In this document: positions 13,567 to 26,399 of the stretch, one piece after another
How positions within the stretch are numbered: position 1 is the first letter of the stretch
How the letters are laid out: every line of letters starts with the position of its first letter
Translations under genes and position numbers: made by a program
Assembly: GCF_901933205.1 (NCBI RefSeq)
Contig: NC_044585.1
Location: 7,688,001-7,752,000 of the forward strand
Reading direction: 5' to 3'
DNA length: 64,000 nt
DNA from: Camarhynchus parvulus
Lineage: Eukaryota > Chordata > Aves > Passeriformes > Thraupidae
The notes under the pieces: model-generated
What the model saw: only the letters and a program-made list of their open reading frames with translations
What the model was told of the DNA's origin: nothing
Database searches by the model: none

Positions 13567-15121
13567 GGGAGGTTAAAAACTACCCCAGATATACACTGGG
13601 TAATAAATTTTAATAACTGAATCACTTAATTTATAAACCTCATCTCTTTTCTTTACCCTTTAACTTCTGATGGGAGAACTGAACCATACACAGACTACAC
13701 ATGAAATCAGCAGACAAGTCAGACCCAGAATCACAGTTTGCAGAGATCCCACGTCAACCCTCGTTCCTTGGGGCATCCTCTCTGAAAATCTGGCTTACAT
13801 TTTATCTATCCTTAGACAGCTTAGGGGAGAAGGCCACCCCCAGCAACAGAATAAAGCTCAGCAGTAGAGGAACCCACTGAAATCAGGGAGATGTTGCAAA
13901 CTCTGCTGAGCAGCTCCAAGGCAGGGCCTGGCTGGGCAGACAGCTGGCAGGGTGCAGGGGTACCAGTTCTGGGTTTCTCTGGATCTGGATTGAAGGCATT
14001 TCAGGTGCTAGTTTCATGTTGGGACTCAGGTGTTTATTATTTCTTATCAGTAAAAGAGTCTCACTACTCTGAGTTTGGCAGCTTTTCATCAGAAGGCACA
14101 AAATGGCCATCAATCTCTTGTTCCAAGGTCTTTTAAGACTAAGCTATCCAATTAAGACCTGACACCTGGATTATTTTCCTTTTTAACCCAATAACTGATC
14201 CCACAGAGCCTGCAGTGGGACTTTTCTGCCCAATTACGAAATGCCACCCAAACCCAAGAAGAAGAGGCATGAAGAAGGAACTCAGGATGACACCCTGTGC
14301 CCTCCATCTTGCTTCCATCCACATACTAAAAACATAAAACATACATAACATACTAAAATCCCAAAACTTACTAATTAATACTATTTCATAACATACAAAA
14401 AGTCCCAAAACCTAAATTCCTCACCCAGTGATACACCTACACGACTCTCTATAACCAATTTCACACTTTTTGTGGATTCCAGTCTATCTTGAAGTCTAGA
14501 AACTTTGTCCATGAATGAGGGTCACAGTCAGTGCTCTCCTGGGGCTCAGGGCACCCCAGAGCAGGCAGAGGAAGAGGATGGAGGATGGAAACAGCAGGGT
14601 GGGCAGCTCAGGAGAAGCCAAGGTCCCGCTGCCACCTCAGTGTTTCCCAAGCTGCCAGTGCTGAGGCTGCTGCTGTCACTGAGCCCTCCCTCCTGCCATC
14701 AGACACCATGGCAGGCCTGTCACAGCCACGGGGAGAGGGAGGCAGAGATGACAAATGGCAGGGAATTCGTGTCAACACAATCAAGTGGCCCCAAGACAGA
14801 CAGCTGGTGCGCGAATTCCAGCACAGGCAGCATCCTTGGGAAACCATTCCAAGGCATTCTCAGCTCTCAACAACAGCCCTGGCTGCTAAAAATAGCCTGC
14901 TGGAGACTTGCTCCAGCATTAACAACAGCGCTGGCTGAATTTGAGTCATGACCCACTTCGGTGACACGTAAGCAAAACAAGCACAAAGCTCACGGAGAAG
15001 TGAGAGATTAGAGTGCTCAGAGCCCCAGCAATTTTAATGCACGTATATGAAAATGTTTTCTCAACATCATCGATGTCAGTTGTTAATATATTCCCCCAAA
15101 AATCCTGGACAGGGAGGGAGG

Positions 15122-15420
15122 CAGGCAGGATCCTCTACAGCGAGGTCAAAAGCAAAAATTCAGGTAACTCTTCAGCAAAAATATCAAACCCTCCTCACTG
15201 CCATGGCAGCTGCACAGAACAATCACACTCTGCAGCCCCACTCCAAGAAAAGAAGGTATTTGAGCTTGCTGATCCATAACATTACAAGTTATTTTGTGGG
15301 GTTATTGCACAGTTTCTCCTAAATCCAGGCAGGATCCTCTACAGTGAGGTCAAAAGCAAAAATTCAGGTAACTCTTCAGCAAAAATATCAGTGTAGTTCA
15401 GTGCAAACCCTCCTCACTGC
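15122..15420 (+). repeat. A-B-A direct-repeat structure (period about 204 bp)
   Basis: A segment A beginning CAGGCAGGATCCTCTACAG occurs at 15122-15201 and again at about 15327-15420. Over the first 65 aligned bases I count one mismatch. The second copy carries about 14 extra bases (near 15391-15404) before both resume with AAACCCTCCTCACTGC or its equivalent. Between them lies segment B (about 15201-15325), of which another copy sits at 17355-17472. The arrangement fits a tandem duplication of an A+B unit with loss of the second B, or a repeat family that inserts with A. I do not recognise a named family. Open frames that end in B share a C-terminal peptide only because the DNA is repeated. 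Confidence 0.85.
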
Positions 15421-15989
15421 AAACAAAAGGACCAATGCATCAAAGGTGCCAGGTGTCCCCATCTCTCCCATTTCAAAAGCTCCAACAGAGCATTCATCAG
15501 TTTACAAAACACAACTGCAGTATCAGGGAAAAACCAGCAAACACTGCTTCCCCAATGGTTTTGAATCTTGAGAAGCAGAAGCATGACAGGGAAAGAGATC
15601 TGCTTCTCTCTGGTGGACAGCTAACCTCAAAAATGCAGTTTTCCTAGCAAGAGCTGTAGCAGCATCTGCAAGTTGGAACTGTTCAAGATCTTTGAGAACA
15701 ACATACAAAAATTATAAGTGCACAGAGACCCCTTAAAACTCACATACCTGGGCAGCAGCTTTGTCTCTTCAGGTGTGAATTAATTCCCAGACTGTTCTAA
15801 GAGAAAAATCTACTGCCTCAAAACTGCAGGCACACTGCCACAACACAGGTCACCAAACTTATCTGAATTAATCCCAGACTCAAACACAGCCTCTTGTTTA
15901 GAAAGGTTCTGTTCAGAGATATCCAGGGATGGAGTCATCACAACCCCTGGTAAACTGCTACAGTCATTAATTATTCACCCCAGTAAAAT

Positions 15990-16760
15990 TTTGCAGCTTA
16001 TCTCTTGTCTAAAAGTATCAGTGTTAGAGCCTTCCAGCCACTGGATCTCCTTACAGTTTTGACTGCCAGACAGAAGAGCTCTCTATTATCAAATTTCTCT
16101 GCCCTGCACAGGCTGTTATAAATTGTAGTCATGTCACCCCTTGCCCTCCTCCAATAAAACAGACAGAGCTCCTGGAGTCCTTCCCTGCCAAACAGATTTT
16201 CTGAATCTTTAACAGTCCTCACAATGCTTCTCTTGAAGCTTCTCCAATTTTAACCAATGTTCTTGAACTGCAAGCATCAGGATGGAATACAGAATTCAGG
16301 CTGCACTTGTGTCAATGCCAAATATAGGGCTATAACCACCTTGGACCTACTCAGCTCAGTACTTCCCTGTCTACACATTCAATCTTGGGCACAGTTAGGC
16401 TGGGAAAACTCCAGTTCAGATGATTATCTGCCCTGACAGCCAGCCTCTTTCAGGCTAGCCATTTCCCAGGAGACAGCTATCCCTCCTCCATCTCCTCATT
16501 ATACCAGAAGGGCCCTCATTTTGTCTCTAGAGTATGGCATTTCATTGCATCAGAACACACTGTTCACAGAGCAATCCCAGTCACTCCAGCCCTGCCTTAT
16601 CTTGCACTCCACCTAATCTGCGTGTTATCTGAGAGCTTTATGAGTAATGGTTTTATTTTTTCTGCTCCAGGTCACTGATTAAAAGAAGTTAAATAGTGCT
16701 ATGCTAAGAACCTAGTACAAACATACCTTCTGGAGACTGCTTTTGTCTGCCTGGTTTTGA
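15990..16760 (-). mobile_element. ancient CR1-type LINE, 3' portion
   Basis: The plus strand follows, in order, the reverse complement of old amniote CR1/L3-like elements as I remember them. Landmarks are GGCTGTTATAAATTGTAGTC (about 16111-16130), ATGTCACCCCTTGCCCTCC (about 16131-16149), AGCTTCTCCAATTTTAACCA (about 16236-16256), GAATACAGAATTCAGGCTGC (16286-16305), GTTATCTGAGAGCTTTATGAG (about 16624-16644) and CAGGTCACTGATTAAAAG (about 16669-16685). The middle (16.38-16.60 kb) is collinear but degraded. The element is 5'-truncated and heavily mutated, so it is an old, immobile insertion. Its ends are approximate, and the CR1 subfamily is not determined. Confidence 0.8.
15998..16222 (-). pseudogene. 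CR1 ORF2 (reverse transcriptase) C-terminal remnant
   Basis: An uninterrupted minus-strand frame of 74 codons lies inside the ancient CR1. Its first third reads LFGREGLQELCLFYW and then RRARGDMTTIYNSL. This fits the family's conserved block near the end of ORF2, in which an LF-x-L-x-x-RR-x-RGD motif is followed by an I-Y-x-x-L motif. Catalytic RT residues lie upstream in intact elements and are not in this frame. It is a fragment of a dead retrotransposon gene that happens to be stop-free here and is not expected to be expressed. Confidence 0.65.
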
Positions 16761-17354
16761 AACCTTCCAGTGGGACAGTTTGGAATGCAGCTCTCATGCT
16801 GCTTCTGCTCAGTATCTGCATTAACAAATAATAATGCTGGGAGACAAAACCCCTCAACTTCAAAATATATTGAACCAAGCTTTCAGATCTCAGAGAAAAA
16901 CAGAGCTCCCAACTACCATGGGAATAGCTTAAAGCTTGTTCAGTGTCCAAGAGTGTCCACACTCATCTGCCTGCAGTGTCCCTCTGGAGAGCAGAGCTGC
17001 GCTTTTGGGGGTGTCACAAACCTGCCACAGGGCTGGGAGGAGCCCTGGCAGCACAGCCAGCAGAGGAAGGGAAAGCTCCTGCTCCCAGAGGAAACTCCTC
17101 AGGGTTTGTAGGGTTCTGAGATTAGAGAAACCAGGGCTGTGCAGAGGCACAGAGCAGCCGGTCCCCTTGGCTCCTCTCTCCCCAGTCCCACCATGACAGA
17201 ATTAGACTGTCTGAAATGGGAGGGGATTTAAGAGCAATAAGAAGAAGGCTCTCCAGAGGAGCAGGAGGCTGTGCAAGACGTGCCCCATCCCTTGCACAGC
17301 ACGAGCAGGGCCAGAGCTCAGGCAGCCCCACTGTGAGCTCCCAGCTTCACCCAC

Positions 17355-17472
17355 CCATGGCAGGACAGCCACGCTCTGCAGCCCCACTTCAAGAAAAGGA
17401 GCTATTTGAGCTTGCTGATCCGTAACATCACAAGTTATTTTATGGGGTTATTGCATAGTTTCTTCTAAATCC
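17355..17472 (+). repeat. second copy of repeat segment B
   Basis: This segment aligns end to end with 15201-15325, from CCATGGCAG through CTCTGCAGCCCCACT and TTTGAGCTTGCTGATCC to CTAAATCC. Over the last 99 aligned bases I count eight substitutions, seven of them transitions, and there is a small gap near the left end. Both copies face the same way, about 2.2 kb apart, with the ancient CR1 between them. No copy of segment A adjoins this one. It may be a dispersed repeat family or an old local duplication. Confidence 0.85.
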
Positions 17473-19029
17473 TAGAGAACTGGAACAGGAGGTCATCCAG
17501 ACTAGATGGTGAGTGATGAAATGCACTCCCCTCCTCCCTCATGTCCACAAAGCAATGTATCAGGAAACCAACCAGTATATCTACCTGCCACCAACCAGAC
17601 TTCACATCCCCATTTTGTGCTTAAAATAGATTTCCCTGTATCAAAATACCGTAATTGCAAAGTCCTTCTGCTGCTCTGCAGCCTGTTTGAGAAGCCACAA
17701 CCACAGCCAACGTCATGCTCCTGCAAGCCCGGCTGGAGATAAGTCCCTGACAGACCAGCAAGCATGAGAAAAGGGATGCAAGGAATGCATCTAAATAATA
17801 TCTACCCAAAACTGATCCTCCTGACAGCAGCACCACCTCCCAGCAGCACCACCACGCCTGCACAGTGCAGAAATCAATGCCAACTTCTACCATTTGTCTC
17901 TCACATCACTGCTTGCTCTCAATCAAAGCCAATTCTATTCTTTAAGAAACGCTCCTGATGGCATAAAACCATACATACCTGAACATCTCAAATTACCCTG
18001 ATCTTGAGCCACTCCAAACCTAAGATCTGGACACAACATACTTGAAATGCTGCTAAAAAGCCAGTGCAAGGAAAATATGAAACATATTTTTCCTACCTCT
18101 GTGTGCCACAAAGAAAGATGCCTACTTTCCACACTAGTGACACACTTTTAAAGGATTTCTGGTCTGCTGTCAAGTCTCACCTGCACACAAAGGCAGGGAT
18201 GACTCAGGAGTGAGGCACATCCTTTGTCTTTTTTTGTCCTTTAATGAATCAGTAACACCAATGAAAACAAAAGCAACTTCACCTGCAAAATAGTGAAGTT
18301 AGGACTTTCTGATTCCTGTCAGTGCTGAGATCCTGGACTAAGGATGAGAATAAAAGGCACAGAATTACATTTAAGTGCAAAGAAAACCTAAGATTAGCTG
18401 CAGAACAGGTGTCTCTAAATCCCCTCATCTAAAGAAATTAAATCCATGCTTAGATTCCTCTTCCCACTTCCCAAAGAGCTGTGAAGATAGCCCTGGATAA
18501 ACTTCCCAGGGGCAACAATCTGGAATTTCTCATAAGAACAGCATGATAAAAGCTGTTAATGATAAATTCATGCAGAGGTGTAGGAAATCAATGTAAAATG
18601 GCAGTTTCATGGGCAACACTGCATATTACACAGCACTGAGAGCCTGAAAAGCACCTTATCCCCAGCACTGAGCACAGCCTGAGGCTGAAGGAAGGTGCTG
18701 CTTTTCCTGGTACTTGGCAGGAACAGCCTGGAGCAGGGCAGGGAGCCTGGGCAGGCAGGGACTGGGAGCTTTCCTACAAGATCCAGCCCTGGAGAAGCTG
18801 ACAGCTCCCTCCTGTCAGTCCCACACAGCTGGGAGCTCACCAGGGGTTTGTCCTCCTTATGTTCTGCCCACCAAGGAAGGTACGTGGCAAATTTGGCCAA
18901 GTCATTGTTCAGTGGTTTTTGTGTCACTAGAGCTGACAAGCCCCTTATCCTGCCTGGCAGGAACAACCACGAGGACTTCTTGAAGTGAGTCTGCAATCAG
19001 ACCAGGCAAAGCTCCTCCTGGTCTACTCC

Positions 19030-19400
19030 TTTGTCTCCCCCATACAAAGTTTTTGTTTAAACGTTCCTGCAATTATGATTTGACTCATCTCTGCAAAATG
19101 AGGTTCTGAATATGTTAATAAGAATTATCACGAAAATTATATAAATTAACTTTCTCGGTGCTTGCCAATGTTTTTAGCCATGTCAGTGCAAAGCCTTTAT
19201 CTTGTCTAGCAAAAGCTGGCAGGTTAAACCCAACCCAGACCCTTGAGACTGAGCAAATGACTGCTGCCAGTCAAGTAGCCAAAGCACCAAATCATTAAGG
19301 GCAAGCATTCTCTCTTAATCGTTTAATACTTCAAGGCAAACAATTAACGAGCCTCATTTCCCTGTATCTCCCTGAAACTTTGCTAGAATTTGGCCTCGTG
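19030..19400. promoter_or_regulatory. candidate conserved non-coding element (speculative)
   Basis: The stretch is AT-rich without being simple sequence and carries several homeodomain-type core words: CTTAATCGTTTAAT near 19314 and CAATTAACGAG at 19341-19351, plus ATCATTAAGG near 19291. Such density is typical of developmental enhancers but also arises by chance in AT-rich DNA. Without a cross-species alignment this is only a pointer. Confidence 0.2.
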
Positions 19401-22400
19401 TCATGATTTCATTTTCAAAGACTCTTCCTTTCACTTCCATTGCCAACAGACTTCCCAATCCCCCAATGTCTTTTCAGTGCTCATTTGTTTCAAAACAAGA
19501 AGAAAAAAACCACAAAAAACCCAGGTAAAGAGTCCCTATCACCTCATACTCCTTTATTGTGCAGATCCACAATAAACTGAAATCTGCACAATAAATTGAA
19601 AATTATACTGTATGGTGAGAGTAGTGTATTATCTACATAGCATAGGGAAAATCCATGAATAGAAAACTTACTCTGAAGAGAAGCAAGTGAAAGAGTATCA
19701 AAAGCAGATCAAGTACAGCTCAACCGAGAAATACAATCTTTTCCAACTTTCCAAGAGAACTGGAGTGGCCATAAATATCTAGGTAATGAGGGCTTTAAAT
19801 GGGATCTGTGCTCCTAACTCCTTCAAACTGCTAGGAAAAAAAAATAATCTCTGAATGTCAACAGTGCCAAAATCTTCAAGAATTTTATATTTGCCCTGCT
19901 TATGCAAACGCCAGAAATTCTTACAACCATCCATTCCCCTTGCTTATAAATATTTATCTAGTTGGAGCCAAGTGCATAAATGAACCTTCTATCCTGCTTA
20001 TGGCTGTTCTCCCTTTAATCCTTAATCCCTTTGCACTATCTTTCTTGTCTCTAACCTGCAGAGGACTCTGACTGTTTGCATTTAATTCTTCTTACACATG
20101 CCCTGGAGCACGAATGGCTTGTCAGGTTAAAGATAAAGCAAACATGTACTGCCACCAGTAGAGTAACCAGCCTTTTTGATATCAGAACACCTGCAGCCAA
20201 GGCAGGCTGGGGAAGGGAAGGATGAATAAATAAGTGATTTGGCTGAGATCTCCCCACTCAGCAAACACAGGCTTTTCCAGGACAAATCTCTTGTCCACTA
20301 CTCACCAATTCTGAAGTTGGTCCCCTTCCTCATTTCAACTGAATGCAGCTACACCAGGGATGGCACGGCCAGAGATAAACCTGAGAGATTATGTCTAAAT
20401 TGCATCTTGAACAATGGGGCAGGCAGAGCAGAGAAAGGAAAGGTATAAAATCTGTAAGAGGTCAGCAGTGAGAGGCTTGAAGCCATCAAGAGATGAGAAG
20501 GACCCGGACAGGGTTTCATCAGCATAGGCAGAAAGGTCAAGGCAGGAAGAACACTTGGAAGAAACATTAGTATTTAGTCTTGGAGAGGGTCAATGGAACA
20601 AAAAGACAAGGGTTTGTCACAGTGAAGAGCTTTGGTTCCTGAACACATCCTTTCCATTTTCCTACTGATCTACATTTCCAACCACAAAGCCTTTCAGCTT
20701 TTTGGAAGCTACACTTAAGTCAGTCCTCAATGTTAAACCCAAGGCACGAATGAAGCCCAAAGAGTTTTCCTCATCAATAACCATGTCTCATTAGCGCTGA
20801 GGACCTGAGAGCTGCTCACCTCCTTCCCTCCCTGCACTGTGAGCAATGGCCCTGCCAGAGCTGCTGCAGCCCCTGGAACCCTGACAGGCCATTGCCCCAG
20901 GACACTTGTGGAAGGTGCTGCCAAAGAAAAAAGCTGCCAAGGCCCAGCCCACACTCACTCCTGGGACTGAGAGACCATGGAATTTTCTAATGGGTGTTTT
21001 TTTCTGTTGTTCTTTCCAATCAATTTGTTACTACTTTTCCTTCAAAACAGGAAAATTTAAGGTTTTGGAAAATTTATCTAAGCATGCAAGTGCATCATCT
21101 GGCACATGAGGCATTTCAGGGCAAGGATAACATTACATAGATCATTGTGATGATCCTATTGAACCACAATGTTTCCATCCTGTTTCTATCTTGAAATGTC
21201 AGGTTGATGAAAAATGTATCAGATTTTGACATAATTTGGAAAATATTTATCCTTATTCCTCTTAAAAATCCTCCTTTAAATCAAAGCAGACACACACCCT
21301 GGCAGCCACAGGGAACCATAGGCAAAACAAGATAAAAAGCTGGGAAAGTGATGGTCAAAAGAAAGTAAGTGAAACCCCTTTAACTGCAGGGGCCCCTGGA
21401 CAGCAGGGCTGTATTTGCAAGCAACACCTCCAGTCACAGGCTGAGAGCTCTCAAACAGAGATTTGGAGTAAAAATACACTCTTGATTCTCTGATATAATT
21501 AACATTGTTTGTCTCAGCAGCAGTAAAAACAGGCTTTTGCCTGTTAGCAAGATTTTGGCTATTGCCACTATTGTTTACTTGAATGGAAGGCTAAAGGGCT
21601 AACTGAAGCTTTTCTCCCTCTGTTGTGAGAATTTCAAATGCTGTGGAAAAAGTATCACTTCATGAACAAACCTTGTGAATTGACAAATACAAACCATACC
21701 CCTTGAAAAACAAACAAACAAACCTCCAGAAAACCAAACCTGATCTAAATATTTTCTTCCAGCGTTTCTCAAAAACTTCCAAAAAAAGCACACAGCTGTC
21801 ACTCAACATCTACTTATAAAAGTCTTTCTGAAGCCTTTATGAAAATGCATCCATGTGCCTACATCCTTTATTGTATTTTTACAAGCCTTCTTGGAAACCT
21901 TAACCTTGAGTAAATAAATACATGAAAATGTCTCTTTTTGGCAGAAGTGCTTGCTGCTGTTTGAGCCATAGCAGGAAGATGAAGCTGTGATGCACCTGCA
22001 GGTAGGAACAGAGAGGTGATGCCCAGAACAGGTAAGGCAGGGGCTCCAGGGAACTCTCAGACTGGCAAACACATGCTGGAGCAGAAGGAAGTTTGTTCTT
22101 CTGATTGCTGCACAAACCCACTAAAAGCTGCCAGAGGTGACCCAACACCCCTCTGCAGTCCACAAACTGGAGAGACTATCTAGATAAAAACCTGCTGAGT
22201 TTTAACTCACTCTTGCTTGAATTTATGCTTTTGTTTGACTGCTGCTTCCTCCTTAAAAGTGCAGATTCATGACTAGAGAAATTTAGGGTGAGAAATGGCT
22301 CAGTAAAGCCACCATGAGCTTAGGGGATCGAGTCCTCTGCAATTACTGAGGTGCAGAGCCCACAGAGCAGATTCATCCCCACTGGGATCAGGAGCACCAA

Positions 22401-24356
22401 ACCCTCCCTGCAGTGGCCCCAGGGCCAGGTTGGCAGGGCTGGCAGCCAGGGGCCAGCTTGGGCAAGCCCTGCCTCACACCTGAGACCCCAGGGCAGCAGC
22501 AGGACCCCAGCAGGACCCTGGAGTGCAGGAATTGATTGGGAAGGCAGAAGCAGCAGGTTTATTTACAGAGGCAGGACCCGCATGGAGAGAGATTCTAAAA
22601 GTTGGTAATTTGGGAAAAAAAACCCACAGAGAATTGGCACTTTGCAGAGGCATTTTTTCTTCTTTAATCAGTATCTGAAGTTACCTGTAACAAACCCAAA
22701 ACAAAGGACTGCACAAACCTAATAACAAACCCTGACTTCACACAATTAAGCAGCTGCTAATTCCTCCAGCACTTTCTGACTGGGTAAACACAAAGCACTA
22801 ACTGCTCTTGCCCTTGTACCTCAGACAGCTGGCACAGGAGTTCCCAGAGTTTAAGCCATGGCCCAAATTTGGCTTTTCTTTACATTTTTTGCTCCATATA
22901 GAAGTACTTTATAAAATCACACATCCAGTAACCCCAGCTGAGCATCCTTTCACTGACACTTCATTACAGGCTGAAACAATCTGAGGATGGCCTGGTTACA
23001 AATTACAAAGGACAAAGCATCTGCTGCTTTAGCTACTCCCCCAGCCTGGTTATTCAAACTCCCAAAAGCTGAGAAGGCAAAGGTCCCAGGACACTGCCTG
23101 CCCACAGGAGCAGCCTTTCTGTGTTTAAACACCGTGCTTTGCATTTCATGCCTCCACCAGCTGCTTGCATTTAGATGCAGGTCACATTCACACAGACTAG
23201 AAAGCACCACAGACCTGGACAAATTGCTAACATGGGAATTCAGGTCCTTGAAACTCCTGCACTGCAGCCAATGAACAGTCTATAATTTCTCCATTAAATA
23301 TTTAAACAATACTAACAATACTGCTATTAATAAATAGAGCACCTTTCTCTTTCAGTACAGGTTCCTGATGTCTGAGATAACGGTGCTATGGATTTTTTTT
23401 TAATACTTATTTTAAACAGACTGAAAAATCTATAAAGTGGCCATAGAATAATAAAGTTCAGTCTTCTGAGGAGACATGAATTTTCTTGTCAATCCACCAG
23501 TCGTACTTCATAGATGCTTGCAATATTTCAGGAGTGGGGGGAGGAAATTTGGGGAACAGCATCAGTTGAAACTGGTTTCCAATGGCAGATCAGAGAGCAC
23601 ACAAGGCAGCAGCACAGAAACATATGTTTGAACTCAAGCCAAAAATCTGGCTTCCTTAAGAAGTGTAGGATGACAAGCCTCTTGTAGCAGTAATAGTAGG
23701 CTGAAAAGTGGGGGTGGAAAAATTCCCCTCTCTTCATGCAGAAGGCAAATTCTGTAACATCTACCTAACAGCACTTAATTTAGAACAGCTGAGGTTTAGA
23801 AAAAGCCTTCAAAATGACCCATTAAAGACAGTCAAAAGCTTCACACTGTAATGCTTTGGTATTGCAGTCTCTTCACTCACCACTGCTTTATGAGATATTT
23901 GGGGAAATGGTAAATAATACACTGGTATCAAAAACCTGAAGCTCTTGGCAGAACAGACACCCCTCCATTACTTGGTTGAGAGCTGATAAATGCCTGTGCC
24001 TTTCCTACATTAACATTTCCATGGAATTAGGCACATGAAAATTGATGGTGATCAAAAGTTAATTACAGTGTTTGTGTCAAAAATCAAAAGAGCAGAACGG
24101 TGACTTTTAGTTTGGGTGTTCCCTTCACCAAGCTCAGCTACTTCCAGCAAAAGAGGCTCCCAGGGAATGGCATTTGCTCTTAGCAGCAGGACTGATGGTC
24201 TGGTCTGTTCTATCCACACTTCACAGGAGACTAATGGTACCGGCCTAAAAAAATATTTTTATGATAGCAATCCTTCTGCTGTCACCAAGAGAAACTCTGC
24301 ATGCACCCAAGTAGTGGAAAACTGCATAGTCAGGAAGATAATAAAAATAATATTCC

Positions 24357-24392
24357 AGGGAAAAAAGGGAAGAAAAATAAGGAAAAAAAAAA
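24357..24392 (+). repeat. A-rich purine tract
   Basis: Thirty-six bases of A and G with one T at 24378, followed by CCACACAG. This is low-complexity sequence. Confidence 0.75.
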
Positions 24393-25886
24393 CCACACAG
24401 ACCCAAGTTCCACTGTTTCAGATGCCAACAACTGCAATTCCCCAGGGGGCCAATACAAACTTTGGCTGAGGTCATGTCCAGCATCTGTAGACTTAGCAAA
24501 AGCTACTGCTTGGCTTTTTTTTCTGCTGCATGCCCTCCTCCACCTTGAAATAGACTGTGCTGATTATCAGTTTTGTGCCATTTGATGAAAAGATACTCCA
24601 GCAACTGGCTTGCATAGCTGCTTATCCAGCAGCAAATACCACATTTGTGGAGTACAAGGGAGCAGAAAGACATCTGCTTGCTTGACTCCAGTAGGTACAA
24701 GTGGCTCATTCTTGGGGACACGCTTGTGCTTTCTCTGCCTGAGCTGCCTTGTCTCGGATGGCTGAGCCCAATCCCTTTTTGCATATCAAAGAGGTGATTT
24801 CAGCAGGATTGCAGGCAGAGCTCAGAGCTGTCCAAGGCTTGTGAGATGCTCCTGTGCACCTGCACACAGCTTACAAACTGTTTGCTACCAGCACTGAACA
24901 CAGGGAGCGTCTCTGATACATTTTTTGAAAAATGTTTTCGTTAGGATTTTTTCTCTTGGGAAGCTGGGAACCTTCAGCTTCTCTATGTTTTGCTCTTCTA
25001 GAATGTGATTTGGAGAACTGTTTACTCAGTACGTGAATTATTTTTAATTAATGGTAAATCAGAAGTCCAGCTGTGTCAGGACTCTGGTCAGTTAAAAGTT
25101 TTTATCATTCTTTTCTTTGCTAGCCTTCTGATGAAATATTTTTCTTCTATTCTTTAGTATAGTTTTAATATATCATTTTCTTTTAAAATAATAAAATAAT
25201 AAATGTGGAGTCAATATTCTCATCTCTCCCTCATCCTAGAAACCCTCAAACACCTCCACATTTAGTGACCCTGAGTGAAGAACACAACCACACAGGGAGT
25301 TCCTACATCCCACCTCCTTTAGCTGCTCACCAGCTTTGGGACATCCACACAACTTCTGAAGGGACTTCAGAGCAAAAGCAGTCACAGTTCCTTTAAGCAA
25401 AAAACCCCCAGTGGATTACAGCTACCTCTCCAGCCCTGAATCCAGTGCAGCTGTCATGGTTTTTCATGGGTTAACATCCTTAAAAAAAAACCCCAAACCA
25501 AAGCCTAGAGCAGGCAGCTCCTCAGGTGGGAGCCAGTGTCCCTGTGCCAGGGATCACTGAGCAAAGGAAGGAACCTCACAGGAGGTTTTCCTGCTTGTGC
25601 ATTCCTGTTTCATCAGCCTGATCCACCCCAAATCCGAATATTTGCTTTTTAAAACGTACACAAGTTCTCAGCTCGCTGCTACTCTGTGTTCCTTGAAGAA
25701 CAAGCAGCACTGATGGCTATCTGTGGTTCAAGACTGCCCAAAGGCAAATTATCCAGAAAGATTCTGCTTTCAGGTTAGCACTCATGGAAATAAACAAGCA
25801 AAATGGAGAGAAAAGCAGAATTTTTATTTCTTCTAGACAGTAAAGCTTTCCACCAAATGTCAGCAGTTCTGGGTTTGCAAGCTGTT

Positions 25887-25915
25887 GGAAAAAAAAGAGA
25901 AAGGAAAAAAAAAGG
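25887..25915 (+). repeat. homopurine tract
   Basis: Twenty-nine consecutive purines, mostly A with G pairs. This is simple sequence. It keeps a short frame open on both strands and so explains the lysine/arginine-rich chance peptide in this position. Confidence 0.8.
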
Positions 25916-26399
25916 CAAGCCAGCCTTAACCTGTTTTTTCACAGCCTCAGTGAAAACACACATGGAAAATGAGACCAGAATTGAGCTTGTCATTGGTATT
26001 TCTCCATCCAAGAGATGACCAGGATGAAGCCTGAAAATGAAATCTTCATAAAGAAGAGTTTTCCAAAACTGCCAATTGTCCCTACTTCAAATGAGAGCGG
26101 ATTTGACAAACCAAACACTACTCTGCTTTAGCAGGCAGAGCTACTGCCAAAAATTAAAGAGAAATCTCTTTTCTTAAATTAAAAGTGTTTCAATTCCTCA
26201 CTGTTTGTCTGGAAGTCAAAGTCAATACAAGGCAGGAGAGGACTAAGAGCAATACTTTTGAATGGGAGGGTTTTTTCTTTGTTTTTTCCCTGACATAAAG
26301 GCAATACCTTTTAGTACTAAATATTCATGGACTGATTCTCAGAGGGGCCCCCTCCCCATGAGCAGTCCAAGGAAAGCTGGTTCACTCCTCATTTTTTGG

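Larger units (their letters stand above)
6889..15121. other. non-coding DNA, no gene recognised
   Basis: No frame shows a plausible exon or domain. The stretch contains a 20-bp minisatellite at 8696-8744, an A-rich low-complexity tract at 8978-9106 and a (TTTTA)n run at 13547-13566. A GC-richer section near 14.5-14.9 kb is open on the plus strand in two frames at once (up to 148 codons), which is typical of chance opening rather than selection. Confidence 0.6.
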
